Source: Candidula unifasciata (lineage: Eukaryota; Mollusca; Gastropoda; Stylommatophora; Geomitridae). Taken from it: a stretch of 64,000 bases of DNA. The position numbers were made by a program, and so were the translations under genes. The notes beneath the pieces are model-generated. The model saw nothing but the letters and a program-made list of their open reading frames with translations. It was not told the DNA's origin and made no database searches. This document shows positions 34,081-44,960 of this stretch, piece by piece (the first letter of the stretch is position 1; the number at the start of each line of letters is the position of its first letter). The stretch is from NCBI GenBank assembly GCA_905116865.2, contig CAJHNH020002450.1:12501-76500 (forward strand), given 5' to 3'.

Positions 34081-35840
34081 AACTAGAAAATGCCTTGAAC
34101 AAAGAGCAAATATACGTATGCTGCCTTTAAGAGAGATACCCCCAACAAGGCATAGCCGTGAAGATCAAAGGCTACAAGTGTTACCGATCTGACTGAACAA
34201 ATAGGAGATAGGGTGGAATACGAAGACTAGTTCTACAAACTTGCACGCCAAATTGAAACAAACACGAAAGTGGCTGAGTATCAGGCTCTTAAGCTCCAGA
34301 CATTAAAATACAGACTTCCAACGAATCAACTATTTTTGTCAGACTGACCGCCCTCAGGCACTGGATTGAACAGTAGCAAATGAACGAATGATCGTGTGGG
34401 GAGATTTCAACAGCCTCTCACACAGCTAAGGCTACGATCACATGGATCAGAGAGAAGTAAGAATGGAGGACTGTCAGGATGCAAATAGATTCATCATAAA
34501 AAAAGAAAAAGTAAAGGACCCTTTTCCACGCCTTTAGGCGTATAGGGCATATAGGGCTAGACCTATATTTTTATAGACCAATCGGCACAAGATGGGTGAT
34601 GTGGTCAGCATCACGCCAGCCGCCTCTACTTCCCGGGACTGCACCCGGTACCCACTCAAGGCTGGGTCGACCTGGGAGCCAAGGTCATTTTTGAAAATAG
34701 TCCGGCTCCGCCAGGGAGCGAACCCACGACCTTCCGATCTAGCCGCTCGGCCACGGCGACCCCCAGATTCATCATGCTGTCTGTTAAATAGTACAGCACT
34801 TTACCAAGATAGAATTATAAGAAGGCGGACTGGAACGTGTATTAGCACCACATGCATGTTTTGCTTAAACATTTGAAAACAGATAACGATGGAGAAAAGT
34901 GGTAGAAGAGCTTAGCAAATGCATACTACAGACAGCCCTGGAAACAATACCAAGAGGTGCACGTAAAAAAAAAAAAACATAGTGCAATTGAGATATAGAG
35001 CAGCTACACCATGTTACCATGATATGGAAACAGAGGCAATGTAAACTGAGACCAGACCTTGTCGAGTGCATTTTATTAAATACCGACATGCTAAGGATAA
35101 ATTCTACAGTCAAGCTGCAGGCTAGACTGACAAGCTGGCAAACAAAAAAAGTCTTCAAACTTTGAAAGAGACACAAGGAAGTTGTGGAGGTTAGTGAAAC
35201 AAATTATTGATTAGAGTGCAGGGAGAACGCCAAACGTTGCACTATATGAAGACGGGCATCCTAAAGGAAAACAGACTACTGACCACTTTACAGATTCATT
35301 TACCGATATCAACACTGTTTTCAGCTCAGAGAAACAGCGAGAGGTTTAGGAACAACAATGACATTCTAACAGAACAAAAATTATTCTTAAAGTACTGGAG
35401 GTACGAGTTACGTCTAGCGAGTTAGCAATATCGAAGCTGAAAATGGAAAAGTCGTCTGTAATCGATGGAATAACAAACGAAACGATCAAGAACCTGAGGA
35501 CAACAGACAAAACAAAACAAAACTAATAATTAATAATTGCTGGACCTGCGGCAAAGCTCCACAGATACATAGAGAAACAATCATGATAACTATCCTTAAA
35601 CCTGGAAAGGACAATTCCAGATATGGATGAACCGGCCTTACAAGCTATGTCTGTAAAACAGCCAAACGCATTGTTAATCTTAAACTTCAACGGTACATAC
35701 AAAGTGAAAACATCTTTAGGCCATATCTGGCAGATTTTAGACAATGCTACTTAACAAAAGATAAGACAACTTACATCTCTCAAAATAATTGGGCTTACGA
35801 TTTAAAAAAAAAAACAATTAAAAAATCACTGTATAAAAGT
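34081..35840 (+). pseudogene. LINE C (I-type): endonuclease and RT start, split by SINE
   Basis: Plus-strand pieces of an I-type LINE ORF2. Near 34385-34430 an APE endonuclease motif reads VWGDFNSLSH. The SINE follows, and then the linker to the reverse transcriptase at 34800-35400 (RDTRKLWRLVKQIID, QTTDHFTDSFTDIN). The RT start at 35400-35780 includes ELAISKLKMEKSSVIDGITN, TSYVCKTAKRIVNLKLQRYI, then FRPYLADFRQCYLTKDKTTY. It has many stops. The C-terminal end of what may be the same element resumes at 37400-38225 after other insertions, since the palm with its catalytic motif is missing. Confidence 0.7.
34498..34764 (-). mobile_element. tRNA-derived SINE with perfect 11-bp duplication
   Basis: The best SINE copy. 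On minus it starts GGGGTCGCCGTGGCCGAGCG, with A-box-like TGGCCGAGCGGCT and B-box-like GGGTTCGCTCC. It then passes the conserved body (GGGTACCGGGTGCAGTCCCG, GTGCCGATTGGTCTAT) and ends in a T-rich tail. AGATTCATCAT occurs exactly at 34487-34497 and 34765-34775. It sits inside the LINE C endonuclease region, so it is younger than that element. Confidence 0.93.
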
Positions 35841-36385
35841 TAGACAGGTGAAGTCAAAAGCCATAACTAGCTGTAGTGGAGAAGATGGCAACGACCCAAG
35901 TGCGGACAGACGCAGAGACACCAAGATAATAATACAAGCTGAAAGGTTTTCTTCTTTTTCTTCTTCAGTATTCTGAGCCCTTAAGGTTCATTGCTGCAGA
36001 TATCACCAGCACCCATTCATCTCTCTGGTTGGCCTTCTCTTTCCAGTTGATGACACCAAGTGTTTGCAGGTCTGATTGGATATTATCTCTTTATCGTCTT
36101 CTTGGTCTGCCTCATGGTCTACGACCATTCATCTCCTTCTTGTATACAGTTTTTTCATCTTCTCTATCATCTGACATTTTTTTTTCAAATTGCCACCCCC
36201 CCCCCTTTTTTTTTCCACCCATTTCAGTGTTCTAGCTCTTGGTTTCATAGCATGCCTGAATACCCTGTAAGAGAAATATTCCAAAAAACTAGCAATGGGG
36301 AGACTACAAAAGAAACCGTTTCATCCTCCAGACTCAATGACTCTGTTCAAATCTCAGAGGTGCTAGCAACTGATAACCTTTTAAA
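35841..36385 (-). pseudogene. LINE tail relic beside hAT copy 2
   Basis: At 35960-36230 the plus strand has CTTCAGTATTCTGAGCCCTT, then TCTTGGTCTGCCTCATGGTC and TACGACCATTCATCTCC. The same antisense LINE tail sequence occurs inside both hAT copies (20830 and 36500). On minus it is a decayed LINE C-terminus. The rest to 36385 is unassigned. Confidence 0.5.
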
Positions 36386-37352
36386 AAGGGCTGTACCATT
36401 ATTCGGCCGAATACGAAAAGCGGAACCAACTATTCGGCCGAATACAAATACGAATACGAATAGTGTGTAGTGTATAAAATATATCTCTAGAACTTCTTTT
36501 TCTCTGCCTCGTGGTCTACGCCCATTCCTCTCTCAGGTGTACACAGTTTTTAATTCTCTGACATCTAACATTCTTTCAATGTGCCCAACCATTTTTATTC
36601 TGTTAGCTTTTATGATGTCAGTGATCAATGGTGATTTAAACAGATTATGGGTTACGTTGTTGCTTCTCAGTTTCCATTCCCCCCTGTTAGCATCTTTGAC
36701 GGGTCCAAAGATTTGTCGTAAGACTGTTTTAGAAAACCTGTAATAAGGCCTCATCTCTTTTATTTCTGCTTCAAGTTTCAGAGCCAGATAAAACGACTGG
36801 TTTTATCAACGTTTATATATTGTGATCTTAATGTTGCGAGACAGACACTTTGACTTTAGCAGATGTTGAAGGGCATAGTATACTTTATTTCTAGACTGTA
36901 TTCTTTATTGTATTTCTTCTCTCAGCATGCTGGAGCAGTTGAAGTTTGCACCCAAGTACTTACATGTTTGCGTTCATTTGATTTTCATATTATCGACTTG
37001 GATGTGGCCGGAGTTTATATTCTTTCCGTGTCTAGTTAGTATTCGTAAAGAATAGTAAACATTTAAAAACAGTTTGTTGTTTGCATCCTTCAGTGTGTCT
37101 GTGGTAATGAAAAAATCCTAAGTATTATAAAAAGTAACTAAACTTGGAAATTGTCACTGACAGCTTACTTAACGCAGGAAAGGTGCATTAGCTTTCAACA
37201 AAACCAATTGTTCCATCTTGTCGGCATTAAGGCCGTGTATGTAGAAGCGTGTGTAAGGCCCGACCGCAACTATTCGGCCGAATACCGAATAGTCAATAGG
37301 TCCACTATTCGGCCCCGAAGCGAATACGAAGCGAATATTTGGTATAGCGCTA
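36386..37352. mobile_element. Non-autonomous hAT element, copy 2, with LINE cargo
   Basis: The ends AAGGGCTGTACC and GGTATAGCGCTA correspond to the copy 1 termini with a few changes. Both are followed inward by ATTCGGCCGAATAC blocks. Flanking octamers CTTTTAAA (36378-36385) and CTCTTAAA (37353-37360) match at seven of eight positions, a hAT-type duplication. The interior carries a minus-strand LINE tail: RPYYRFSKTVLRQIFGPVKD at 36754-36533 and a CKYLGANFNCSSMLREEI piece near 36960. Copy 1 carries part of the same cargo. No transposase is present. Confidence 0.85.
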
Positions 37353-37399
37353 CTCTTAAATGCTATTCCTGATCGGAAATGTGGAGTTTCTGCCTACCC

Positions 37400-38225
37400 C
37401 AGGGCGTGAACCTGGACCACAAGAAGTTCGTCACCCAGTCACCGATCATTCTAAAAGGAAGAACAAAACAATGTGCAAAAAAAAAAAAAAATAGCTAACC
37501 TTAGCCTACTCGATCAGGGATACACTCAGGATCTTGTCTACACTGATGGGTTAGCACAAAACGCAAACAGATATAGAGAGCTGGAGTGTATATCGAGCAT
37601 CCAGATAACACAAGAGATAAGCCAAAATAGTTGGAGAAAAGTGCTGCCACAACTATTATGACTAAGTTTAAGCCATCAAGATTGCAGCAGAGAAAATGCT
37701 AAGTACTTCACATCCTGTAGTATTTCTAAAATAGGCAAGAGGGTATTTCAGGCTCTCCCATCTGAAGACTCACCAGGTTCTCTTCAAACTAGCAACCGAA
37801 TTAAGCTAACTATGCAATAGATACGACCCCGCTGAGAGATCTGTTAAACTAGCTAAGGAAGGTATAAATGAAGAACAGTCTAACGCACTTGTCACTTACA
37901 AACAGAATTAGATAATAATAAAATCAATCAGAGAGCCAGAAAAAAATTATTTTTTCTTCGCCGTTTAACAGGGCAAAATTGACTTCACAGCCACACTTCA
38001 CATATGGATTGGCACCTGAGATAACAGATCACATCCTTCAAGATTTTCCCAAATATACAACTTATCAAGGCAAATAACTTATGGTCAAGAGAAACACCGG
38101 TGGGAGCAAAACGTAACTAGTTGCTGAGTGAATTTAAGGGGGGAAAAATGCGTACTAAAGATAACACTTAAGGTATAGACAATCTATTTCAAGCAAACGA
38201 AAGAAGAAGAAATAGAAGTAATCAA
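37400..38225 (+). pseudogene. I-type LINE C-terminal region
   Basis: The plus frame at 37473-37661 includes DLVYTDGLAQ, resembling the first RNase H motif. At 37930-38130 FLRRLTGQN is followed by PNIQLIKANNLWSRETPVGA, which matches the layout of the C-terminal segment of I-type LINEs. The usual CPxC...H...C residues in between are not legible. It ends near 38225 in an A/G-rich AGAAGAAGAAATAG stretch that may be the element tail. It may be the 3' part of the LINE C that starts at 34081. Confidence 0.6.
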
Positions 38226-38485
38226 ATTCATTATTGTCAACAGTACAATGTAGTGGTAACTGTCAGTGCCTATGAACCACGGAACTGTATTTCTGGTTTA
38301 AGGAACAGCTTTTGCAGTGACTGTAAAGTCTAATGCAGTCTCTGCAATGCAGTCCAAAAAAAAAAAGACTTAAATATGCTATATTACTGAGGCTCGTCTT
38401 CTCTAAGTCTCCTCTATGTCGCTTGCAGCGCTTCAAATCTAGCAAAGTCCGACAGTCCGTCTCTTACTGTAGCCTCCATAGTGGT
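38226..38485. other. No gene recognised
   Basis: No motif on either strand. Confidence 0.35.
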
Positions 38486-39572
38486 CGGTAATCAGCTGAT
38501 CTTTCATTAGTTAGTTATTCGACAGTTTGTCCTCACTGCATATTGGACACGTCCATAAGCGCTCGGATCCAATCTCCGGTATATTGCCAAGCTTTTAGCG
38601 ACTAATAACACCAGTTCTGTTTTGATTTACTATTCTTCTTAGCTTACCTTTATCGTGTTCATGTTTGGTGACACCTCTTTTGACCTAAAGTTCTTGATGT
38701 CTTTTTAGTATTGCTGACTCACCGGTGTCTCCTAAATCATCTTTTCGTGTTGCCTTCTTCAGAGCATTGACAATGTCGGTCCGTTACATTGCTTTTCCTG
38801 TACCTACCGTGGCCCTGCCAACCTGTCAGCCCGCTAGTTCATTCTCTCTTACCCTAGAGTATTCTGGCAAAAAATGATAAGTAACTACTGTCAGACAAGA
38901 TTTCCACAGCGACAATTTTCTTTGAATCCATCCTGTCTTTATCTTCTTGAGCATGCTCATAGAATCACTTAGAAAGCACGAGTGGGGAAAAAAACCGTGT
39001 CTCAAGCCACATCATTGCTTTTGCTAACCGCCATCACCTTTATAGTTAGGCTACTAGTAGTCGAAGAAAGAGCCCCGCTAACTTCCTTCACAGTATTCCC
39101 TCGAACCAAAACCGTCAAATTCTTTACAGGGTCAATGGACGGATCCGTCATTGTAGATAATAACACTTCCGTCAGCAACATATTCAAGAATGAAGGATTG
39201 AACTTCAGCCTTAACCACCAACGGGCCTTGTTGTTTGCATTCTCTATCAGTGTTTTCCATCTAAAAAAAAAAAAGAATGAATACGCCCTATGTTGGAACT
39301 CGTATCCAATCCTCACTCGGTTCTATGTCTTTAGCTGAAAAAAACTTGTTGAATAATGTCCTCAACTGGCCCGCTACCATTCTTTCTGCTAATATCAATG
39401 TGCAATGGATAGTGTGATACGCAGACACACACGTGCTCGGTAGATCACGCTTCTCACTTTCATAGTTCGATGATCAAGGATTTAACACTTAGCCCTGCAA
39501 TAATTGTGCATCAAAGTAAGATACGCACTGGCTCTTTCTGTATTCGATACAGTCTCTCTCTCTCTTTCTCTC

Positions 39573-39627
<55 letters not shown>

Positions 39628-39850
39628 TGTACGGCTGAGAGTCAGAATCTCCAGAGCGTACTCAATTACAGAAAGGATCAGGCCCTGGTATAACTTTCGG
39701 TCAAAATGGACGCTAGGCACGGTCACTGTTGTGAGCCGTGGCACATTTTGTTGCTTCTGCCCGACAGTGGCCGGTGCATTTGTGCTCCATTTGTAGACGA
39801 AAAGAATAGTTTCGTCGCCCAGCTTCTGAGTTGAGTGCATGGCGTGACAC
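38486..39850 (-). pseudogene. LINE B: post-RT region, RNase H and 3' end
   Basis: Minus strand, reading right to left. At 39840-39640 are VHFDRKLYQGLILSVIEYAL and EILTLSRTP. An RNase H core lies near 39160-39000: SMTDP..., then VKEVSGALSSTTSSLTIKVM, which parallels 56700-56760. The short C-terminus GSERLWTCPICSEDKL is near 38530-38580, followed by TAACTAACTAA. A (GT)n tract interrupts it at 39577-39626. The first RNase H aspartate motif is not clear and frames are broken. Confidence 0.72.
39577..39626. repeat. (GT)n microsatellite inside LINE B
   Basis: About 25 GT units, preceded by a CT-rich run. It lies just after the LTLSRTP codons of LINE B on minus. Confidence 0.95.
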
Positions 39851-40049
39851 TGTGAGCTGCTGATTTCATTTAGAATGTTTTTCTACTGTGACCAACGTGG
39901 TGGTGTGAATTATAGATTCAGAAAGTAGTGCGATGCCTGTTGTCGCCATATTGGTGATGACATTAAGTGATTAAAATTGATCGCAAGTGCTGATATGTTG
40001 GTGACTTCTGCTACTATCCATGATGAACTGCATTTCTAATGTCGGACTG
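39851..40049. other. Unassigned spacer
   Basis: No motif seen. Confidence 0.3.
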
Positions 40050-40440
40050 TTTGCGTTAGCACTTCGGATGGCTACCGTATGCTTTTAATGCATGTGTAAG
40101 CTGGTACACATGCTGAGATAGCAGTCTGTCAATCTTTCCACAAAGGACTGTGATAAACATTCTGTGTGTTTTTCGTTGGCACAGGAGGGGGGCAACTATG
40201 GAGTGACCCCTTTGCCATGAAGCTGAAACTAAGATTACCAGATTACCAGACAACAAATAAAGGTAATGTTGCTCACAGTTTGTTGCAGCCATTTTCCTTA
40301 GCTCTGTCAAACCTTCATTTGCCTTCATTGTCGCATGGTTCACATGCTCAAGAAAAGCATGGCTCCGATCAAAACACCCTCCTTAGATACTTCGTTAATT
40401 AAGTTCTCTGCATGATCTGCAAACAGACTCACATATTGTA
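40050..40440 (-). pseudogene. I-type LINE post-RT fragment
   Basis: The minus frame at 40056-40343 reads NHATMKANEGLTELRKMAAT, then NCEQHYLYLL, matching the layout of the segment before RNase H (compare VVTRCQKGLGALNTM in LINE B). The remainder is too decayed to classify as family B or C. Confidence 0.6.
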
Positions 40441-40589
40441 ATGCTGACTTCTGAGGTTTTGGTTTAGCGTTTTGTTTTATGCACAGCATGTCATTAGCAA
40501 ATAATAGTTAACGGTATCACATTACTGTCACTAAGACACAAAAACTGAGTGGTCAGTCTTGATAATTCTGGAAATGCGGTACCAAAATT

Positions 40590-41110
40590 GACCTCTTCCC
40601 ATGTCATCATCATCGTGTAGCAAGTCCTTTGCAGAACGTCGCTCTCATCACAGTCTGCCTGAAAGAAACTTGGTCTCTCGCCAGTTCTCCTGCCTCATGT
40701 TCTATCATACTCAAGGAGTCACTTATATCCTGTGCCCATCTTCGTATCGGTCAGCCCCTGCCCTTGCTTCCTGGTACCATGCCTTCTGCTATACTTTTGT
40801 CTAATCAGTCATGGCGCTTGATATGACCAAAATATTTAAGCTTCCGAGAAAGGATGCTGTTTATTAGCCAAATCTTCCTTGATGTTCCGATCTTTTAAGG
40901 TGTCACTATTTCTCCTCTTCTTTTTCCAAGATATTCTGAGAATCGTTCTATAGCATGTCAGCTCAAAAACCCAAATTTTTTATTTTTTTAGGACTGAGAG
41001 ATAGTCTACGACTCACATATGTTTGTAGCCACAGGGAAGACACATGCTCTCAAAATTCTAATTTGTGTCTCCTTAGCAGTCTCCGCTGCTGTTTATTATA
41101 GAGCCTAGAT
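40590..41110 (-). pseudogene. LINE G: C-terminal tail, best copy
   Basis: Minus-strand reading gives LRACVFPVATNICES, RKIWLINSILSRKLKYFGHI, KRHD, then EGMVPGSKGRG and SMIEHEAGELARDQVSFRQT, followed by TFCKGLAT. This is a standard APE-LINE tail after the reverse transcriptase. Stops remain. Parallel copies are at 5590-6080 and 52080-52545, all on minus. Confidence 0.78.
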
Positions 41111-41396
41111 TTTCAAAGTTTGTGACATTTTCAATTTCTTCATCAGATATTGTTATTTTAGGGTGACAGCCAGGTTTGGCTGTTGGCAATATTTTGGTTT
41201 TATTTTTTTATTTTTTTTAAATTTAAGAACAGATTTTGATCTTCACTGTGCCTTTGGACAGACAATATTAAATTTTCTTTTCCTTTATGCTGTTCGAAAG
41301 GAGGACTGTACTTTTGGCTACCATGATGAGTTTCTTGAGATAGTAATGTGGTAGTTTTCAGTTTGCTTTCTACGTCCACATGGCTTTAGACTACGT
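41111..41396. other. Unassigned spacer
   Basis: T-rich; the 63-codon plus frame at 41163-41354 has no recognisable motif. Confidence 0.35.
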
Positions 41397-42235
41397 TTGT
41401 GTGGTTATGTTTATTTTTTTTCGATGGAAAGTGTTTTCGTGAAGAATTGCTAGCTTCAATTACTGAAGACGTTGTTTATGACCCAAAAAAAAGTATTTTT
41501 TTTTTTTTTACAAAAAATGGACTTGATTAAAATAAAATTTGTTTAATGATAAGGAACGGGGCTCCATCAATGTTAGGTAAGCATCGAGGTGTGACCGCCC
41601 GACTTTCTGCAGTAGCACCTCAGATGCACTCGCTAAATTGTCTTATCCATCAAGGTGTTGTGTGCAGCAAATGAGCGACGATATAAAAGAAACAATAAAT
41701 ATGGTGTTTAAAATAATAAATTTAATTCGATCCCCATCAATTCTTCAGCACAGGTTATTTTTGCAGCTACCTGAAGAAACAAATGCAGATTACAAAGACT
41801 TACTTCTGCACAATGACGTTCGTTAGTTGAGTAAAAGGAAAGCACTGGATCATTTTTGGAGTATTAAAGAGGAACTAATAGGTTTTCTTGGAAACGGATC
41901 GCACAACGAGGCAAACAAGTATAGGACACTGTTGAATGACAGTGCATTGTTGGCAAACGTTTGTTTTTCAAATGATTTGTTTGATGATTTGAACACACTG
42001 AATTTGCAACTGCAAGGAAGACATCAGACAATCGTAGATATGATTGACAAATTAAACGCCTCTCAAAATAAGCTGCCTTTGTTTGGAACTGATCTCCAAA
42101 CAGTCAGACTTCTTCATTTTCCAAACCTGAAGGATTTCATTTCTCTAACACTGGACTCAGCAGCCATGCCCAGTCGGACTCGCAACGCCTAAGCCACGGA
42201 CGCCCCAAAGAGCTGAAAATGATCCACAAAAAAAG
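41397..42235 (+). pseudogene. hAT transposase relic (ZBED5/GTF2IRD2-like group)
   Basis: Plus-strand pieces in order are FREELLASITEDVVYDPKK near 41430 and QKMDLIK near 41515, then GAPSMLGKHRGVTARLSA near 41560. LIHQGVVCSK is followed by DDIKETINMVFKIINLIRS at 41638-41826 and HNDVR just before a stop. At 41827-42192 KRKALDHFWSIKEELIGFLG is followed by FDDLNTLNLQLQGRHQTIVD. The D-GAPSM motif and LNLQLQG helix are typical of the hAT group from which vertebrate ZBED5- and GTF2IRD2-type proteins derive. The N-terminal BED finger and the dimerisation C-terminus are not seen. Only one stop splits 41638-42192, so it is less decayed than most elements here. Confidence 0.8.
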
Positions 42236-42544
42236 AGATCTTTGATGACACTTCATTGACTATACGAAAGCATTTCATTGTGACTTTCTGTAGCAAACAG
42301 GAAGAATTAAAAAAAATAAATTTAACTTCTGGGTACATTCCAAAAAAAAAAAACATTGGTGGAAATGACGCTTCGCTTTTACGAATTATCCCAGCTGTGG
42401 ACAACATGGTTTTGACAGCAAACAGCGTCCAGAAGCAAGCAAAATTAGAATTTAAGAACCAGACTGCACGCACGCAACATTTCAGAGCATAAAATAAGAA
42501 CAAGATTAAACCAGGAAATTAGTAAAGAATAGGTGGAATTGGGG
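42236..42544 (+). other. Possible downstream part of hAT relic
   Basis: A 78-codon plus frame at 42256-42492 (IRKHFIVTFCSKQEELKKIN and on) has no motif that I recognise. By position it could be the diverged C-terminus of the hAT relic. Confidence 0.3.
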
Positions 42545-42615
42545 GGGGATGGGGCTTTAGGCCATCGGGAATATGGGAAGAGGTCCCATATTTTTACAGA
42601 CCAATCGGCAAAAAA
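42545..42615 (-). mobile_element. SINE fragment, variant subtype
   Basis: Contains ATGGGAAGAGGTCCCAT and ACAGACCAATCGGCA, as at 26245-26345 (there AGAGCG). It is a truncated reverse-oriented piece of the SINE body. Confidence 0.65.
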
Positions 42616-42739
42616 AGCCAACAGCGTCTAAATTATAAGTTTCGAAGTCAACGGAACGCCCCAAAGAGCTAAAAATTAATTTATGGACTATACGAAACAA
42701 GGAAACAGACATTTAAGTATTATAAAGGTAGATGTATCA

Positions 42740-44960
42740 ATTAGAATTAAGAGATGCAAAAGAGCATAATAGGACACAGCGTCAAAATTTATAAAAAAGT
42801 CAAACTACAGACATTTAAGTATCTAGGTAGATGTATCACAGAGATAAAGAAAATAGGACATGCCAAAACTACATTTTACAAAAAGAAAAACATTTTCTGC
42901 AATAAATCAATGTCATTGGAGGATAGAAAAGAATTATCGCATGCTATATAGAGCCATGTTCCAGTTGTAGGAAAAATTACAATAAAACTAAAGAACATTA
43001 AAAAAAACACCACAGAACATCAAGTTAAATTTAGAAATTTTTAGAACGGATAAAGAAATTAAGGAACAGTACAATGTCACTGTACAAAATCGGTTTTATG
43101 CAATGGAAAATATACAGACTATTGATGAACAGTGGGATATGTTGCGTGAGTCAATTCAGCCGACATCAAAAGAGACAATCCCACCAAACCATGGAGCTGC
43201 AAAAAAAAGAAATGGATGTCAACTGATATTCTGCAGTTGATTGATGAAAGAGGGAAGAAAAAAAATGATAAAGAGGAATACTCTAGAATACAAAAAAGAA
43301 ATAGTGAACAAATGCAAAGTGGCTAAACAAGCCTGGCTGAATCAAATGTGTACAGAGATTAGGGAAAATCACAGGAAAGACTCAAATTCCATGTACCGAT
43401 AGATAAATATGTTAACAGGAAAGATGACACGTAACAGCATTAAATGTAAAATTTAAAAGATGTTGACTTATTAATGGGACATGGTAATATAATTAGCAGA
43501 TGGACAGAGTATGTAGGGGAATTGTATGATGATAATAGACCAGATGTAAAACTGCAAACCAACGATGATCGTTCACCAAAAATGACTGCAGAAGTTGAGG
43601 ATGCAATACATCATATGAAGAAAGGAAAGCACCAGGACCAGACAACATCTCACTGGAAGAAATTGAAGCACTGTGAGATTTTGGAACTGAAATAATAACT
43701 AAACTTGTAAATGATATTTATAATAGTGGGTATATTCCAAATGACCCTTTAAAATCCATATGTATAGCTCTGCTAAGAAACCAGGCACTTTAAAATGTGA
43801 AGACCAATAATTTTTCCTGCAACTGGAACATGGTCACTAAAGTGGTCTGCTCCTGGTCTAGTTTTTGCTCCAACTAAGCTGCTCCGGAATCTTCTTGAAA
43901 TCAAAATATAGTCAATCTGATTGCGAACATTATCACCAGGACTTTTCCAAGTCCACAATCTTCGAGGATTGTGTTTAAACCAAGTGGTACCTATTATCAT
44001 GCTGTGCAACTCAGCATATACTATTAATCTGTCACCTCTCACATTCTTTTCTCTTAGGCTATAGCCACCCGTTAATCCGTACACTTTTTCAATTCCTATT
44101 TTCGCGTTAAAATCTCCTAATACCATTGTTACTTCACAATTGTTGCATTGATTAACAGCCATGTCTAACTCGTTATAAAATGCGTAAATATCTTCCTCTG
44201 AACTATCTGCTGTTGGGGCATAAATGTGTACTAAGTTGATGTCAAACGGTCTGACTAAATTTGACTGATATTGTCAAAAATCCGTTCACAGTTTTTGAGT
44301 TCTTTGGATCCAAAATAATACCAACTCCCTTGCTATATTCCTTCCCACCTAAGTAAAAAATTATGTGCTTATCTGAATACTTTTCCCCTTCTTCTGGCCA
44401 TCGCATTTCACTTATTCCTAATATGTTGATGTTCATTCTCCATATTTCCATCTTGATGTTATCCAGCTTTCCGTTTTGTACGAGTGTTCTGACATTCCAT
44501 GTACCAATGTTCAGGACGTTTCTACCATTTACTGTTTCTAGAGCAGCTGGATGACGGTCAGGTATCACCCGTTGAACATGATGCTCCCTACCGGACGTCG
44601 TTATCTGAATTCGTAATATTTTGAGGCATGATTGACTAGGGATAATACAGCGGTGGTTTCCCCTTGCCCTCCGCTGGTTTGTATATAGTTTGACTCCAAT
44701 AGCCTTTGTCTAAAGAGACTTACCCTGCAAGGCATCAGGACGGAGAGGTTACGGCGCCTCTTACCCGCCGATGGCCATGTCGTAGAGTTTTCGCCTCCTC
44801 TCAATTACCGTCACTTGTTTTGGTCCACAACCACTTATTCAATATATTCGTGGCTAACCTCTATATCTAGAGGCCTTTCCACCATCCACCACCTGGTGGA
44901 CGCGTCTAATAGTAGGACAGGCTCCTACCCCAGGTAGAATATAATATAGCTGTTATTTTG
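42740..44960. pseudogene. LINE A, rearranged copy with inverted 5' part
   Basis: Three blocks of one element are out of order. Plus strand 42754-42951 is the RT C-terminus (KLQTFKYLGRCITEIKK). Plus strand 42955-43810 is the endonuclease-RT linker and RT start (RWTEYVGELYDDNRPDV, DAIHHMKKGKH). Minus strand 44960-43813 is the 5' leader and APE endonuclease: LNIGTWNVRTLVQNGKLDN, LGISEMRWPEEG, VTMVLGDFNAKIGIE, then NQIDYILISRRF and a FSDHVPV end. The APE motifs (WNVRT, MRW-E, GDFNAKIG, IDYIL, SDHVPV) are well conserved. A short sequence near CATGTTCCAGTTG at 42957 recurs inverted at about 43820, at the junction. It is the only readable family A endonuclease here. Confidence 0.82.
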
